A DNA stretch of 64,000 bases from Parvibaculum sp035325945 (GCF_035325945.1 NZ_DAOKYX010000002.1:118327-182326), one strand, 5' to 3'. Shown: positions 1-7,906, counted from the stretch's first letter. Made by a program: numbers and translations. Notes: generated by a model from the letters alone, not told the origin.

Positions 1-26
1 CCTGCCGCCGCTACGAACATGTTCAT
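1..26 (-). CDS. Probable start of mrpF/mnhF (partial)
   Basis: Only the first eight codons are inside the window, reading MNMFVAAA on the minus strand. The ATG overlaps the TGA of the mrpE-like gene (ATGA overlap), the usual arrangement between mrpE and mrpF in Na+/H+ antiporter operons. The identity rests on this position and on the hydrophobic start; too little sequence is present to confirm it. Confidence 0.4.
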
Positions 27-502
27 CGGGCGGCCGCCTCGACGGCGGTGACGCGCCGGTCCATATCTGACAAAGCGTCAGTATCGGCGGCGGCTTCGGT
101 GAGCGCATGGACGATGAAGCCCGACTGGCGGGTGACGGCCGTCACCGTGCCGGGGGTCAGGGTGATGGAATTGGCGAAGATGACCTTTCCCATTTCGGTG
201 CGCTGGCTGGTCGGTACAAAGACGAACTGCTGGGCGAGCGCCGGGCGCGGGCTCAGAATGAGCTTTGAAACGGCCCAGCTTGATTTGATGATTTCACGGA
301 CGAGCCAGAGCCAATAGGCAGGGAGCGAGAGCCGCAATTGAAGCGGGACAGCCTCCTCGTCGATAAGATGCATGCGCCGCGCCACATAAACCGTTCCGGC
401 AACGGAGATGATGCCCATGCCAAGCAGGAAGGGCGTATAGTGGCCGGACAGGACGAGCCAAAATACGAACAGGAGACAGCCCAAAGTCGCGGTTTTAATC
501 AT
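23..502 (-). CDS. mrpE: Na+/H+ antiporter subunit E (MrpE/MnhE)
   Basis: This is a 159-residue inner-membrane protein with two hydrophobic segments near the N-terminus (about residues 5-40), followed by a soluble domain that carries the family-typical stretch ANSITLTPGTVT. MrpE is a small subunit of the multisubunit Mrp cation/proton antiporter, which expels Na+ or K+ and supports pH homeostasis. Length matches the family (about 160 residues). The stop overlaps the start of the next leftward gene, consistent with an mrpE-F-G operon order whose remainder lies outside the window. The gene is divergent from the cold-shock gene; the 284-base spacer must hold both promoters. Confidence 0.9.
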   Translation of the reverse strand: MIKTATLGCLLFVFWLVLSGHYTPFLLGMGIISVAGTVYVARRMHLIDEEAVPLQLRLSLPAYWLWLVREIIKSSWAVSKLILSPRPALAQQFVFVPTSQRTEMGKVIFANSITLTPGTVTAVTRQSGFIVHALTEAAADTDALSDMDRRVTAVEAAAR

Positions 503-786
503 GCCTCTCTCTTTGTCATTCTCCGGCGTTTCTCTTGCGGCGAGTGTAGATTGTCACAGAAATCTGATCAGTCCGGACGGTTTATTGAGGTCTCATAGTT
601 ACGGGACGGCACATCTTGCTGCAGAATTGAGGGGTGGCGCTTTTAAACTGGTTCGGACGCTGTTATAGTTTTTAATCATGTGTGGGGGGTCGTGGGGTGC
701 AACCACGAACCGGGACGGAAACTCCGGGCGCTCATCGTCTGTGGCCAGTGTAAAGACGCGGCACCCGGTACGAAGTCGTGGTGGGG

Positions 787-1338
787 ATGGAAGAACGATT
801 GGAATCGGCGGCGGAGATTTTCGACACGTCGTTTGAGATCAGCGGCATCGTCAAATGGTTCGATCCAGTCAAAGGGTATGGTTTCATCATACCGGATGAT
901 GGGCGCGATGACGTACTTATTCATTCGTCGTGCTTGAAGCAAATTGGCCGTGACTTGCTGGAAGAAGGCGCGGGCGTGGTGTGCGAAGTGGTTCGCAGGC
1001 CAAAGGGGTTTCAGGCGCTGCGTGTCATAGATATTGACGACTCGACGGCGATCAAGTCGTCCGCTCACTCGGCCCGCGGCGCGACGTCGCGCTCGCCGAC
1101 AGCCGGTGTGGTGCCGATCGGCGAATTTGAAGTGGCGATCGTCAAGTGGTTCAACCGCGCGCGGGGTTACGGTTTCGTGACACGCGGCGAGGGCATGCCC
1201 GACATCTTCGTGCATATGGAAACATTGCGGCGCCACGGCATCCGCGATCTCATACCCGGCCAGTCGCTGCATGTGCGCTTCGGCGAGGGACCGAAAGGGC
1301 TCATGGTCGCTGAGATTGCGCCGGAGAGCGAAAGCTGA
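787..1338 (+). CDS. Twin cold-shock-domain protein
   Basis: The 183-residue product has two cold-shock domains, at about residues 18-85 and 115-178. Each shows IVKWF, an RNP1-like motif (KGYGFI; RGYGFV) and an RNP2-like motif (VLIHSS; IFVHME). Such domains bind single-stranded RNA or DNA and act as RNA chaperones in the cytoplasm. The two domains are joined by a roughly 30-residue Ser/Thr/Arg-rich linker. Tandem-domain versions are typical of alphaproteobacteria, whereas CspA of E. coli has one domain. An in-frame GTG at 778 is an alternative start. A long untranslated leader (about 120 bases) after a TATAGT at 664-669 would suit cold-shock mRNA control, but this is inference. Confidence 0.9.
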   Translation: MEERLESAAEIFDTSFEISGIVKWFDPVKGYGFIIPDDGRDDVLIHSSCLKQIGRDLLEEGAGVVCEVVRRPKGFQALRVIDIDDSTAIKSSAHSARGATSRSPTAGVVPIGEFEVAIVKWFNRARGYGFVTRGEGMPDIFVHMETLRRHGIRDLIPGQSLHVRFGEGPKGLMVAEIAPESES

Positions 1339-1343
1339 CATCA

Positions 1344-1399
1344 AACGGGACGACGATCTGGCTTGCTGGCGTTTGGCCTTCAGGTCGCGCCGTCCCGTT
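1344..1399. repeat. Inverted repeat between cold-shock and thioesterase genes
   Basis: AACGGGACG (1344-1352) and CGTCCCGTT (1391-1399) are perfect 9-base complements separated by 38 bases. The hairpin sits just after the cold-shock stop and ends 26 bases before the thioesterase ATG. There is no T-run, so a classical terminator is unlikely; it could be an mRNA-processing or translational element. Confidence 0.4.
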
Positions 1400-1425
1400 C
1401 GCTCATTCACTTTCGCCGGTCCCTC

Positions 1426-1893
1426 ATGTCCAGTTCAGCGACAGACGACAACGTCTCCGACAATCCGCCGGAGGGCTATGTGCCCTCGACGACGCGCGGC
1501 CCCTACACGACGCATAACGGACCCTTCTACCACAAGGTGACGGAAGACGGGTTCTGGCATGGTGTCCGTATCCGGCAGCGCCATTGCAACTCGCGCGGCA
1601 TCACCCATGGCGGCATGCTGATGGCATTTGCCGACGGGCTGCTCGGCACCGCAGTTTTCCGCGAGACGAAAACCGTGGCGCTCACCATCCGCATGAATTC
1701 CGACTTCCTGTCCTCGGCCCGGCCCGGCGACTGGCTCGAGGGAACGGCGCGCGTGACCAAGGCGACGCGATCGGTGGTCTTTTGCGAGGCGGAGCTTTTC
1801 GTCGGCCAGCGGCCGGTGATGAAGGCGACGGGCGTCTTCAAGCTGATGTCGCGTCACAAGGGCCTGGACGCCAGCGAGCCCGCGGCCTCGTAG
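1426..1893 (+). CDS. Hotdog-fold thioesterase (PaaI-like)
   Basis: The 155-residue protein has the hotdog thioesterase signature: RHCNSRGITHGGMLMAFAD (with the HGG loop on the central helix) and the late strand SVVFCEAELFV. Members hydrolyse acyl-CoA thioesters in the cytoplasm; substrate cannot be read from sequence. The ATG at 1426 gives the usual family length; a longer reading frame from 1363 lacks family similarity at its N-terminus. It follows the cold-shock gene on the same strand but is separated by a hairpin, so a shared transcript is uncertain. Confidence 0.8.
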   Translation: MSSSATDDNVSDNPPEGYVPSTTRGPYTTHNGPFYHKVTEDGFWHGVRIRQRHCNSRGITHGGMLMAFADGLLGTAVFRETKTVALTIRMNSDFLSSARPGDWLEGTARVTKATRSVVFCEAELFVGQRPVMKATGVFKLMSRHKGLDASEPAAS

Positions 1894-1907
1894 CGGGGGC
1901 CGGATAC

Positions 1908-1984
1908 TGGTCGGGGCGGCCTGATTCGAACAGGCGACCCTCTGCTCCCAAAGCAGATGCGCTACCAGGCTGCGCTACGCCCCG
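1908..1984 (-). tRNA. tRNA-Pro (anticodon TGG)
   Basis: A 77-base cloverleaf on the minus strand has a 7-bp acceptor stem (CGGGGCG with CGCCCCG), the T-loop TTCGAAT and the anticodon loop TTTGGGA giving anticodon TGG for proline. The CCA end is encoded. It begins right after the thioesterase gene and is convergent with it. Confidence 0.95.
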
Positions 1985-2093
1985 ACAGCTTCCCCATACA
2001 CCGGGAATGGCCCCGCCCGCAACCGGCGGGCGACGGCCCGTCCGTCCCACCGGGGAACGGGGGCGGGGCGGACGAATTTTGGGCGTGCGGCAA

Positions 2094-2122
2094 TTGACCG
2101 GCCCTGGCCGCGGGAATATAGG
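2094..2122 (+). promoter_or_regulatory. Sigma-70-like promoter for the ABC operon
   Basis: TTGACC (2094-2099) and TATAGG (2117-2122) are separated by exactly 17 bases and point toward the permease gene. Transcription would start near 2130, leaving an unusually long leader of about 240 bases before the permease start at 2368. Confidence 0.55.
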
Positions 2123-2168
2123 CTTGTTCGACGTCGGGGCAGCCGCCTCGAAGCTCCAAGAGGAAAAA

Positions 2169-2207
2169 ATGGACGGCGACAGTAGTCGGTTGGGCCGCAA
2201 GGGCTGA
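2169..2207 (+). CDS. Possible 12-codon leader peptide
   Basis: ATG at 2169 is preceded by AAGAGGAAAAA, a fair ribosome binding site, and opens a 12-codon frame (MDGDSSRLGRKG) ending in TGA. It lies in the ABC-operon leader, downstream of the predicted promoter. No homology is recognised; it may be a regulatory upstream frame or chance. Confidence 0.25.
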   Translation: MDGDSSRLGRKG

Positions 2208-2275
2208 ACCCGACGCGTCGGAGCCGGTCGGTCTCCTTCGCGAGGGCAGCTCTTTCGGGCCTGCGCGAGGTGACA

Positions 2276-2371
2276 ATGAAACTCTCCTTCTTCGCATTCT
2301 CGCCGCCGGGGCGGGCGGCAGCCGGAGCGCCGGGCAGGGCGCGGCGCCTCTCCGAGGGGGCCGGGCTGTGA
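2276..2371 (+). CDS. Possible 31-residue small protein coupled to the permease
   Basis: ATG at 2276 follows GAGGTGAC, a good ribosome binding site at normal spacing. The 31-codon frame begins MKLSFFAFSPPGR and ends with TGA at 2369-2371, overlapping the GTG start of the permease as GTGA, the classical arrangement for translational coupling. The sequence is rich in Gly, Ala and Arg and is not recognised. It could be a coupling leader rather than a functional protein. Confidence 0.3.
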   Translation: MKLSFFAFSPPGRAAAGAPGRARRLSEGAGL

Positions 2372-4107
2372 GCGAGATCTCGACCATTTCAGTTGCGCGG
2401 CGCGAGCGGCTGATGCCGTCCGCCTGGGACGGCGTGGCCTTCTGCCTCGTCGCGGGAACGCTCGCGCTCGTCGTCTACGGCGCGCGAAAGATGAGCGCCC
2501 CGCTCGAGAGCGTGACCGCCGCCAGCATATCGCTTTCGCCGGCGGCGCTTCCCGAATATGCGCTGCGGACGACATTGCGGATGTTTGCCGCGCTCGCCGC
2601 GTCGCTCCTCTTCACCTTCACCTATGCGACGGCGGCGGCCAAGAGCCGGCGCGCCGAGGTGGTGCTGATCCCCATTCTGGACGTGCTCCAGTCCGTGCCG
2701 GTGCTGGGCTTCCTGTCCTTCACCGTCGTCGGCTTTCTGGCGCTCTTTCCGGGGAGCGTGGCAGGCGCCGAATGCGCGGCCATATTCGCGATTTTCACGG
2801 CCCAGGCCTGGAACATGGCCTTCAGCTTCTATCAGTCCCTGCGGACGATCCCGGAGGATCTGGACGAGGCGACCCGCTCCTTCAGGCTTTCCGCATGGCA
2901 GCGCTTCTGGCGGCTCGAAGTGCCCTTCGCCATGCCGGCGCTCATCTGGAACATGATGATGTCGATGTCGGGAAGCTGGTTCTTCATCGTCGCCTCCGAG
3001 GCGATCTCGGTTGGCAATACCACGATCACCCTGCCGGGGATCGGCGCCTATGTGGCGCTCGCCATCGAGCAGCGCGACCTTGGCGCGGTCGGCTATGCGA
3101 TCGTGGCGATGCTCATCGTCATCATCGCCTATGACCAGCTTCTCTTCCGTCCGCTCGTCGCCTGGGCGCAGAAATTCCGCTTCGAGCAGACGGTGGGGCA
3201 GGCCGCGCCCGGCGTCTGGCTGCTGCGCGTGCTCAACCGGGCGCGCCTCGTCCAATTCGCGCTGGCGCCGGTGCAAATGGGGATCGGGAAGGTAGCTCAT
3301 GCGCCGATGTCGCTGCGGAGCTGGCGGCCGGGGCGAAGCGGCGCGAGCCCGCTCTGGCTCGGCAGACTCTGGAATTTTGTCTGGTGGGGTGGCTGGGGAG
3401 CCGTCGCGCTCCTCGGTGCGCATGCGCTCTACACGGAGCTGCACGGGCACATAGATGTCAGAGAGGTTCTCATTGCCTTCAAGTTCGGCGGCATGACGCT
3501 TGCGCGGGTGATCGTGCTCGTCACACTCGCCAGTCTCGTCTGGGTGCCGGTCGGTGTCTGGATCGGCCTCAGGCCGGCACTGGCCATGCGCATGCAACTC
3601 GTCGCGCAGATCCTTGCGGCCTTTCCGGCAAATCTCTTCTTTCCTGTCGCCGTCGTCGCCATCCTCCAGTTCGAGCTCAATCCGAATATCTGGCTCAGTC
3701 CGCTGATGGTGCTCGGCACGCAGTGGTACATACTTTTCAACGTCATCGCGGGCGCGAGCGCCTTTCCGAACGATCTGCGCGACGTGGCCACCAATCTGCG
3801 CGTGCGGGGCTGGCAATGGTGGTACAGGGTCATGCTGCCCGGCGTCTTTCCCTATTTCGTCACTGGCGGGCTCACCGCCTCGGGCGGCTCATGGAACGCG
3901 AGCATCGTGGCGGAGCTTGTCGTCTGGGGCAGCACAAGGCTCGAAGCCAACGGCCTCGGCTCCTACATCGCCAAGGCGACGCTTGCCGGCGATTATCCGC
4001 GCATCATCCTCGGCGTTATGGTGATGTCGGCATTCGTGACCGTGTTCAACCGGCTCGTCTGGCGCCCGCTGCATGCCTATGCGGAGCGCCGGCTTCGCTT
4101 GATCTGA
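2368..4107 (+). CDS. Fused two-domain ABC permease (NitT/TauT-like)
   Basis: The 579-residue membrane protein contains two binding-protein-dependent permease domains in one chain, at about residues 50-270 and 335-570. Each has an EAA-like cytoplasmic loop: LDEATRSFRLSAWQRFW in the first and LRDVATNLRVRGWQWWY in the second. It would form the whole transmembrane part of an importer of the nitrate/sulfonate/taurine type. The GTG start is preceded by GAGGGGG. The ATPase gene follows after 11 bases. No periplasmic binding protein is encoded next to it, so the substrate is unknown. Confidence 0.85.
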   Translation: MSEISTISVARRERLMPSAWDGVAFCLVAGTLALVVYGARKMSAPLESVTAASISLSPAALPEYALRTTLRMFAALAASLLFTFTYATAAAKSRRAEVVLIPILDVLQSVPVLGFLSFTVVGFLALFPGSVAGAECAAIFAIFTAQAWNMAFSFYQSLRTIPEDLDEATRSFRLSAWQRFWRLEVPFAMPALIWNMMMSMSGSWFFIVASEAISVGNTTITLPGIGAYVALAIEQRDLGAVGYAIVAMLIVIIAYDQLLFRPLVAWAQKFRFEQTVGQAAPGVWLLRVLNRARLVQFALAPVQMGIGKVAHAPMSLRSWRPGRSGASPLWLGRLWNFVWWGGWGAVALLGAHALYTELHGHIDVREVLIAFKFGGMTLARVIVLVTLASLVWVPVGVWIGLRPALAMRMQLVAQILAAFPANLFFPVAVVAILQFELNPNIWLSPLMVLGTQWYILFNVIAGASAFPNDLRDVATNLRVRGWQWWYRVMLPGVFPYFVTGGLTASGGSWNASIVAELVVWGSTRLEANGLGSYIAKATLAGDYPRIILGVMVMSAFVTVFNRLVWRPLHAYAERRLRLI

Positions 4108-4118
4108 CGGAGGGCACC

Positions 4119-5441
4119 ATGAGCGTTACGGCGATGGAACGGCGGGCCAGGACGGTTCTCGAGGTCGCGGGGATCAAGCAGGCATTTTCGCGGCCCTCCG
4201 GCGGCGAGCTGGTTGTCCTCGACAATGTGAACCTGACGCTCAGGGAGGGCGAGATCGTCGGGCTTCTGGGGCGGTCGGGCTCCGGCAAGTCGACCCTGCT
4301 GCGGATCATTGCCGGGCTCGCGGCGCCCACAAGGGGAGAGGCAAAATTTCTCGGTGAGCCCATCAAGGGGCCGGCGGAAGGTGTCGCCATGGTCTTCCAG
4401 ACCTTTGCCCTCTTTCCGTGGCTCACCGTTCTGCAGAATGTGCGGCTCGGTCTCGACGCCTTGCAGATAACCGAGGAGGAGGCTCGCAAGCGCGCGCTCG
4501 AGGCGATCGATCTCGTCGGCCTCGACGGTTTCGAGAGCGCCTATCCGAAGGAGATCTCAGGCGGCATGCGCCAGCGCGTCGGCTTTGCGCGCGCGCTCGT
4601 CGTCCAGCCCGCCTTGTTGCTCATGGACGAGCCCTTCTCCGCGCTCGACGTGCTGACTGCCGAAACGCTGCGTACCGATCTTCTGGACCTCTGGTCGGAA
4701 GGACGTATGCCGATCAAGTCGATCCTGCTCGTCACCCACAATATCGAGGAGGCGGTGCTCATGTGCGATCGCATCCTCGTTTTCTCGTCCAACCCCGGGC
4801 GGGTGGTCGCCGAAATCCCGGTCGATCTCCCCCGGCCGCGAAACCGGGTCGATCCGAAATTCCGTTGGCTCGTCGACAAGATCTATGAGCGCATGACGAC
4901 GCCGGAGGCGGTGCCGGTGGGCGGGCTGCGTCCGGCGATTTCGGGCGGCGGCATCCAGATGGTGCTGCCGCGCGTCTCGACGAATTCGATCGCCGGTCTC
5001 ATCGAGGCGGTGGCGGGTGCGCCCTATCACGGTCGGGCCGACCTTCCGCAGCTTGCCGAGCATATGCACATGACGATGGACGCGCTCTTCGGCATCGGGG
5101 AGACGCTCCAGCTTCTGCGCTTCGCCGATCTGGAAGGGGGCGACATCAGGCTGACCGAGGCGGGCAGGCGCTTCGCGGAGGAGGGGCCCAACGAACGCAA
5201 ACAGATGTTCGCCGAGCGGCTTCTCGCCCAGGTACCGCTCGCGGCTCATATCAAGGAGGTGCTGGACGAGCGGCCGGAGCATCGCGCGCCCTATTCGCGC
5301 TTTGCCGAGGAACTGGAGGACGCCATGTCGGAGGAGTGGGCCGAGCAGACGCTTCGCAGCGTCATAAACTGGGGCCGGTTCGGCGAGATCTTCGCCTATG
5401 ACGAAAACCGGGCGATGCTGAGCCTCGACAATCCGAGCTGA
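4119..5441 (+). CDS. ABC transporter ATPase with C-terminal AAA-associated domain
   Basis: The 440-residue protein has an N-terminal NitT/TauT-type ATPase domain. Its Walker A is GRSGSGKS (51-58), its Q-loop falls in VFQTFALFP (92-100), its signature is ISGGMRQ (146-152) and its Walker B is LLLMDEP (167-172). After residue 280 comes a roughly 150-residue helical extension resembling the AAA-associated C-terminal domain (PF09821 type), whose role is unknown but which may be regulatory. The ATG at 4119 sits 11 bases after the permease stop. Signature M150 in place of the common Q occurs in this subfamily. Confidence 0.88.
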   Translation: MSVTAMERRARTVLEVAGIKQAFSRPSGGELVVLDNVNLTLREGEIVGLLGRSGSGKSTLLRIIAGLAAPTRGEAKFLGEPIKGPAEGVAMVFQTFALFPWLTVLQNVRLGLDALQITEEEARKRALEAIDLVGLDGFESAYPKEISGGMRQRVGFARALVVQPALLLMDEPFSALDVLTAETLRTDLLDLWSEGRMPIKSILLVTHNIEEAVLMCDRILVFSSNPGRVVAEIPVDLPRPRNRVDPKFRWLVDKIYERMTTPEAVPVGGLRPAISGGGIQMVLPRVSTNSIAGLIEAVAGAPYHGRADLPQLAEHMHMTMDALFGIGETLQLLRFADLEGGDIRLTEAGRRFAEEGPNERKQMFAERLLAQVPLAAHIKEVLDERPEHRAPYSRFAEELEDAMSEEWAEQTLRSVINWGRFGEIFAYDENRAMLSLDNPS

Positions 5442-5512
5442 GGGGGTGGGTTGAGGCGGGGCAGGCCGGGGATGGGGCGCGGGGCAGATCCGCCCCGCAC
5501 CCCCCAATCGGT

Positions 5513-5725
5513 TCAGGCCGCGGCAGTGGTCGAGAGAGAGACCTCATGCTGGCCGAGCCAGTATGCACGGGCGGCCAGCCGCTCTATTCGGTCGGCAGGC
5601 CAGAGCTTTTCCCCGTTCCGGCTGTGGGGGGCGGTCAGATCGAGCAGGCACTCAATATCAAGGGTGTTGAACCCCTGGGCCTTCAGCAGTCGCTTCGCAG
5701 AGGTGAGGTCGAGATATTCAGGCAT
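5513..5725 (-). CDS. Hypothetical 70-residue protein
   Basis: The ATG at 5725 has the ribosome binding site GGGAGG just upstream, so this short frame is better supported than the longer one from 5914. The product starts MPEYLDLTSAKRLL and looks helical throughout, with conserved-looking Trp, Arg and Asp in LWPADRIERLAARAYWLGQH. No signal peptide or membrane segment is visible. I do not recognise a family. It is convergent with the ABC ATPase gene. Confidence 0.55.
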   Translation of the reverse strand: MPEYLDLTSAKRLLKAQGFNTLDIECLLDLTAPHSRNGEKLWPADRIERLAARAYWLGQHEVSLSTTAAA

Positions 5726-5957
5726 GGAAGCCTCCCTAACTCTGGTACGGACAGGACCATACGCGCCTGGCGTGTCAGCGCCGTGAACCTGCGGCGGCCG
5801 GATGAAGACATCTGGCCCCTCAGGACAGGGTGGAGTGCGGAAACGCCACGCCGCGCGAGGTTGCTTGTGGCTTGCAACTCGGGCCGATTTGAGGCGATAA
5901 GAATGTGATTTCAAGACATTGTCCCTAATGTCGGGGCAATCGGTCAGGAGCGAGGAA

Positions 5958-6266
5958 ATGGCGCGCGCGCGTATCTACAGACCTTCGAAGACAGCCATGC
6001 AGTCCGGCAAGGCGAAAACGAAGAAATGGGTGCTCGAGTTCGAGCCCTCGGCGGCGCGCAAGGTGGAACCGCTGATGGGCTGGACGAGCTCGCCCGATAC
6101 GAACACGCAGATCGTGCTTCGCTTCGACACGAAGGAAGAAGCGATCGCCTATGCGACGCGCAGGGGCATCGACTATCAGGTGATGGAAGCGCAGACGGCG
6201 CGCTCTCACCTCAAGGCTTACGCGGATAATTTCAAGGCCGACCGCATCGGCCAATGGACGCATTGA
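5958..6266 (+). CDS. Complex I accessory subunit NDUFS4-like
   Basis: The 102-residue protein begins MARARIYRPSKTAMQSGKA and contains WVLEFEPSA and the stretch MGWTSSPDT, both hallmarks of the ETC complex I NDUFS4 (18 kDa) family. In mitochondria this subunit stabilises the NADH-binding arm; alphaproteobacteria carry it as a supernumerary subunit of respiratory NADH:quinone oxidoreductase. The ATG at 5958 is preceded by AGGAGCGAGGA; an upstream ATG at 5919 adds residues foreign to the family. It stands alone, followed by tRNA-Arg. Confidence 0.92.
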   Translation: MARARIYRPSKTAMQSGKAKTKKWVLEFEPSAARKVEPLMGWTSSPDTNTQIVLRFDTKEEAIAYATRRGIDYQVMEAQTARSHLKAYADNFKADRIGQWTH

Positions 6267-6319
6267 TTGGACGCATTGAGCATTCTGTGGCGCCGCGCGT
6301 TCCGGCGCCTTGACGGTCT

Positions 6320-6396
<77 letters not shown>

Positions 6397-6466
6397 TTTC
6401 CTCTTGCAGTTCCGGCCTCGACGTCTCGCGCAATCAGGCACGCAAACAAGCAGACACGCAAAATAA

Positions 6467-6502
6467 AAAGCCGGCCGCGCGGATGAACGTGCGGCCGGCT
6501 TT
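6467..6502. terminator. Bidirectional terminator between tRNA-Arg and flp pilin gene
   Basis: AAAGCCGGCCGC (6467-6478) and GCGGCCGGCTTT (6491-6502) form a perfect 12-bp stem with a 12-base loop, flanked by A and T on the two sides. It lies between the convergent tRNA-Arg and pilin genes and could stop both. Confidence 0.8.
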
Positions 6503-6522
6503 CGTGGTTTCAGTGCTGCCTG

Positions 6523-6702
6523 TTAGGTAGCGGGCGTGGTGCCGAGCTTGTCGCTGACGCCCTGGAACATGCCCGTCAGCTTCGTGCCGACCGTGCCGAC
6601 GACCATGGCGATCGCAACGGCGATACCAGCAGCGATGAGGCCGTATTCGATCGCGGTCGCGCCGCTTTCGTTACGGGCAAAGGTGGTGAGAAAAGCGCGC
6701 AT
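6523..6702 (-). CDS. Flp/Fap-type pilin precursor
   Basis: The 59-residue precursor starts MRAFLTTFARNESGATAIEYGL. A short basic leader is followed by the type IVb prepilin site (Gly, with Glu five residues later: G-ATAIE-Y) and one long hydrophobic helix (IAAGIAVAIAMVVGTVG). This is the Flp subfamily whose subunits form tad-type adhesive pili after cleavage by a CpaA/TadV peptidase. The ATG at 6702 follows AGGAGCATCGA; an upstream ATG at 6723 is less likely. No cpa/tad genes are in the window, so assembly must rely on a locus elsewhere. Confidence 0.92.
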   Translation of the reverse strand: MRAFLTTFARNESGATAIEYGLIAAGIAVAIAMVVGTVGTKLTGMFQGVSDKLGTTPAT

Positions 6703-7201
6703 TTCGATGCTCCTATGACGCATGTTTGAAGGACCTCATAGGTCGCTGGAAGTCGAAACCTCTGCTGTCCCTGCGAGCAAAGAATGGCCGCAAAAATATA
6801 AAGAACTTCTAAACCCATAATCAGGATTTGAATTAACCCTATTGCAAATACACACGATGCAATTTCCTGAATTGAAACATCGGCGGGTGGAAATGGCGGA
6901 AAGCCGCGAATATTCCGCGCCTTTTGTCTTTGTTCGCGACTTCGGCGGCACCATCCGGGTTCCGTGCGCGGCCGATCGGGCCAAGTGACGTGACAAAAAA
7001 TTCACGCCTCGTCGCGCAATCATGGCTGCGATCCTCCAGAATCGCGGCATGGGGCGCGGCCGAGTCGGCGCGGATTCGGCGGGATTGGCGGCGCGTGGCG
7101 GCGTCCATGATGGTTCACATTTGTTCCTCGCCGCGCCATGATGATTGCGTGCACCGGAAAACCGGTCTTCAAGGACCCCGGGGCCGGGGGAGGAGTAAGA
7201 G
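6703..7201. other. Divergent intergenic region, pilin / Sel1
   Basis: This 499-base spacer separates the leftward pilin gene from the rightward Sel1 gene. The part at about 6785-6880 is markedly AT-rich for this genome and probably holds the pilin promoter. It includes the inverted repeat ATTGCA...TGCAAT (6841-6863). I see no convincing gene in it. Confidence 0.5.
6841..6863. promoter_or_regulatory. Possible operator upstream of flp pilin gene
   Basis: ATTGCA (6841-6846) and TGCAAT (6858-6863) form a 6-base inverted repeat with an 11-base spacer, one helical turn plus, in the AT-rich promoter region of the pilin gene. It could bind a dimeric regulator; no regulator can be named. Confidence 0.25.
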
Positions 7202-7882
7202 ATGCTTGAGCAGGCTCGAGTGGGAATCCAACGGCATGAAACGGCCATGAGGAGGCAGGCGCTTTTCGGCGGCTTCCTTCTCGTCGCTATCGTCTGTTTC
7301 TGTGCCTCGTTCGCCTTTGCTGCGGGCAAGGCCCCGAGCGAGGCGACCGGCGCCGATCTCTATCAGCGCGGCTTCTATCCCGAGGCCCTCGCCGAGTGGA
7401 AGAAGGCTGTCGAGGTCGGCAAGGACGCGGGCGCCGCTTTCCGTCTGGGTGAGGAATATTTCGACGCGAAGGTCGTGCCGCGCGATGTCGCGCAGGCCAT
7501 CCGCTATTATCGCTTTGGCGCCGAGCGCGGCGACGCAAGAGCGCAGATGGACCTCGGCAGCATGTATGACAAGGGCTGGGGCGTGGCGCGCGACGCGAAC
7601 GAGGCCGCGAAATGGTACGAGGCCGCAGCCAGGCAGGGCATGGCCGTCGCGCAGTACAATATCGGCACCATGTACGAGTCGGGCGAGGGCGTCGAAAAGG
7701 ACAACACCAAGGCATACATGTATTTCCTGCTCGCCGTGCAGAACGGTTTTTCGCAATTCGCGAGCAAGGAGCTTGAAAAGCTTTCGGGGATCATGTCGCC
7801 GGAAGACATTCGCAAGGCCACCGTCATGGCGCGCGACTTCAAGGCGGCAAGCGCGACGAACCCCGAAGCCGTGACGCGCTGA
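7202..7882 (+). CDS. Secreted Sel1-repeat protein
   Basis: The 226-residue protein has a hydrophobic signal segment (LFGGFLLVAIVCFCASFAFA) and then about four Sel1/TPR-like helical repeats, for example AIRYYRFGAERGDARAQMDL and AAKWYEAAARQGMAVAQYNI. Sel1 repeats mediate protein contacts, often in the periplasm. The ATG at 7202 is preceded by the strong site GGAGGAGTAAGAG; an in-frame ATG at 7247 would give a more conventional signal peptide. The client protein cannot be told from the sequence. A second, similar protein is encoded at 43021-43767. Confidence 0.8.
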   Translation: MLEQARVGIQRHETAMRRQALFGGFLLVAIVCFCASFAFAAGKAPSEATGADLYQRGFYPEALAEWKKAVEVGKDAGAAFRLGEEYFDAKVVPRDVAQAIRYYRFGAERGDARAQMDLGSMYDKGWGVARDANEAAKWYEAAARQGMAVAQYNIGTMYESGEGVEKDNTKAYMYFLLAVQNGFSQFASKELEKLSGIMSPEDIRKATVMARDFKAASATNPEAVTR

Positions 7883-7906
7883 CGCGATCACGGGCTTCCG
7901 ACTGAG

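Larger units (their letters stand above)
1985..2367. other. Leader region of the ABC operon
   Basis: These 383 bases between tRNA-Pro and the ABC permease hold no normal-sized gene. They contain a good sigma-70-type promoter (2094-2122) and two very short reading frames with ribosome binding sites (2169-2207 and 2276-2371). I do not recognise a known riboswitch class here. Confidence 0.5.

Noticed and set aside
2389..3816. Long minus-strand frame opposite the ABC permease
   Set aside because: Composition is dominated by Arg, His, Glu and Asp, the typical antisense shadow of a membrane protein gene.
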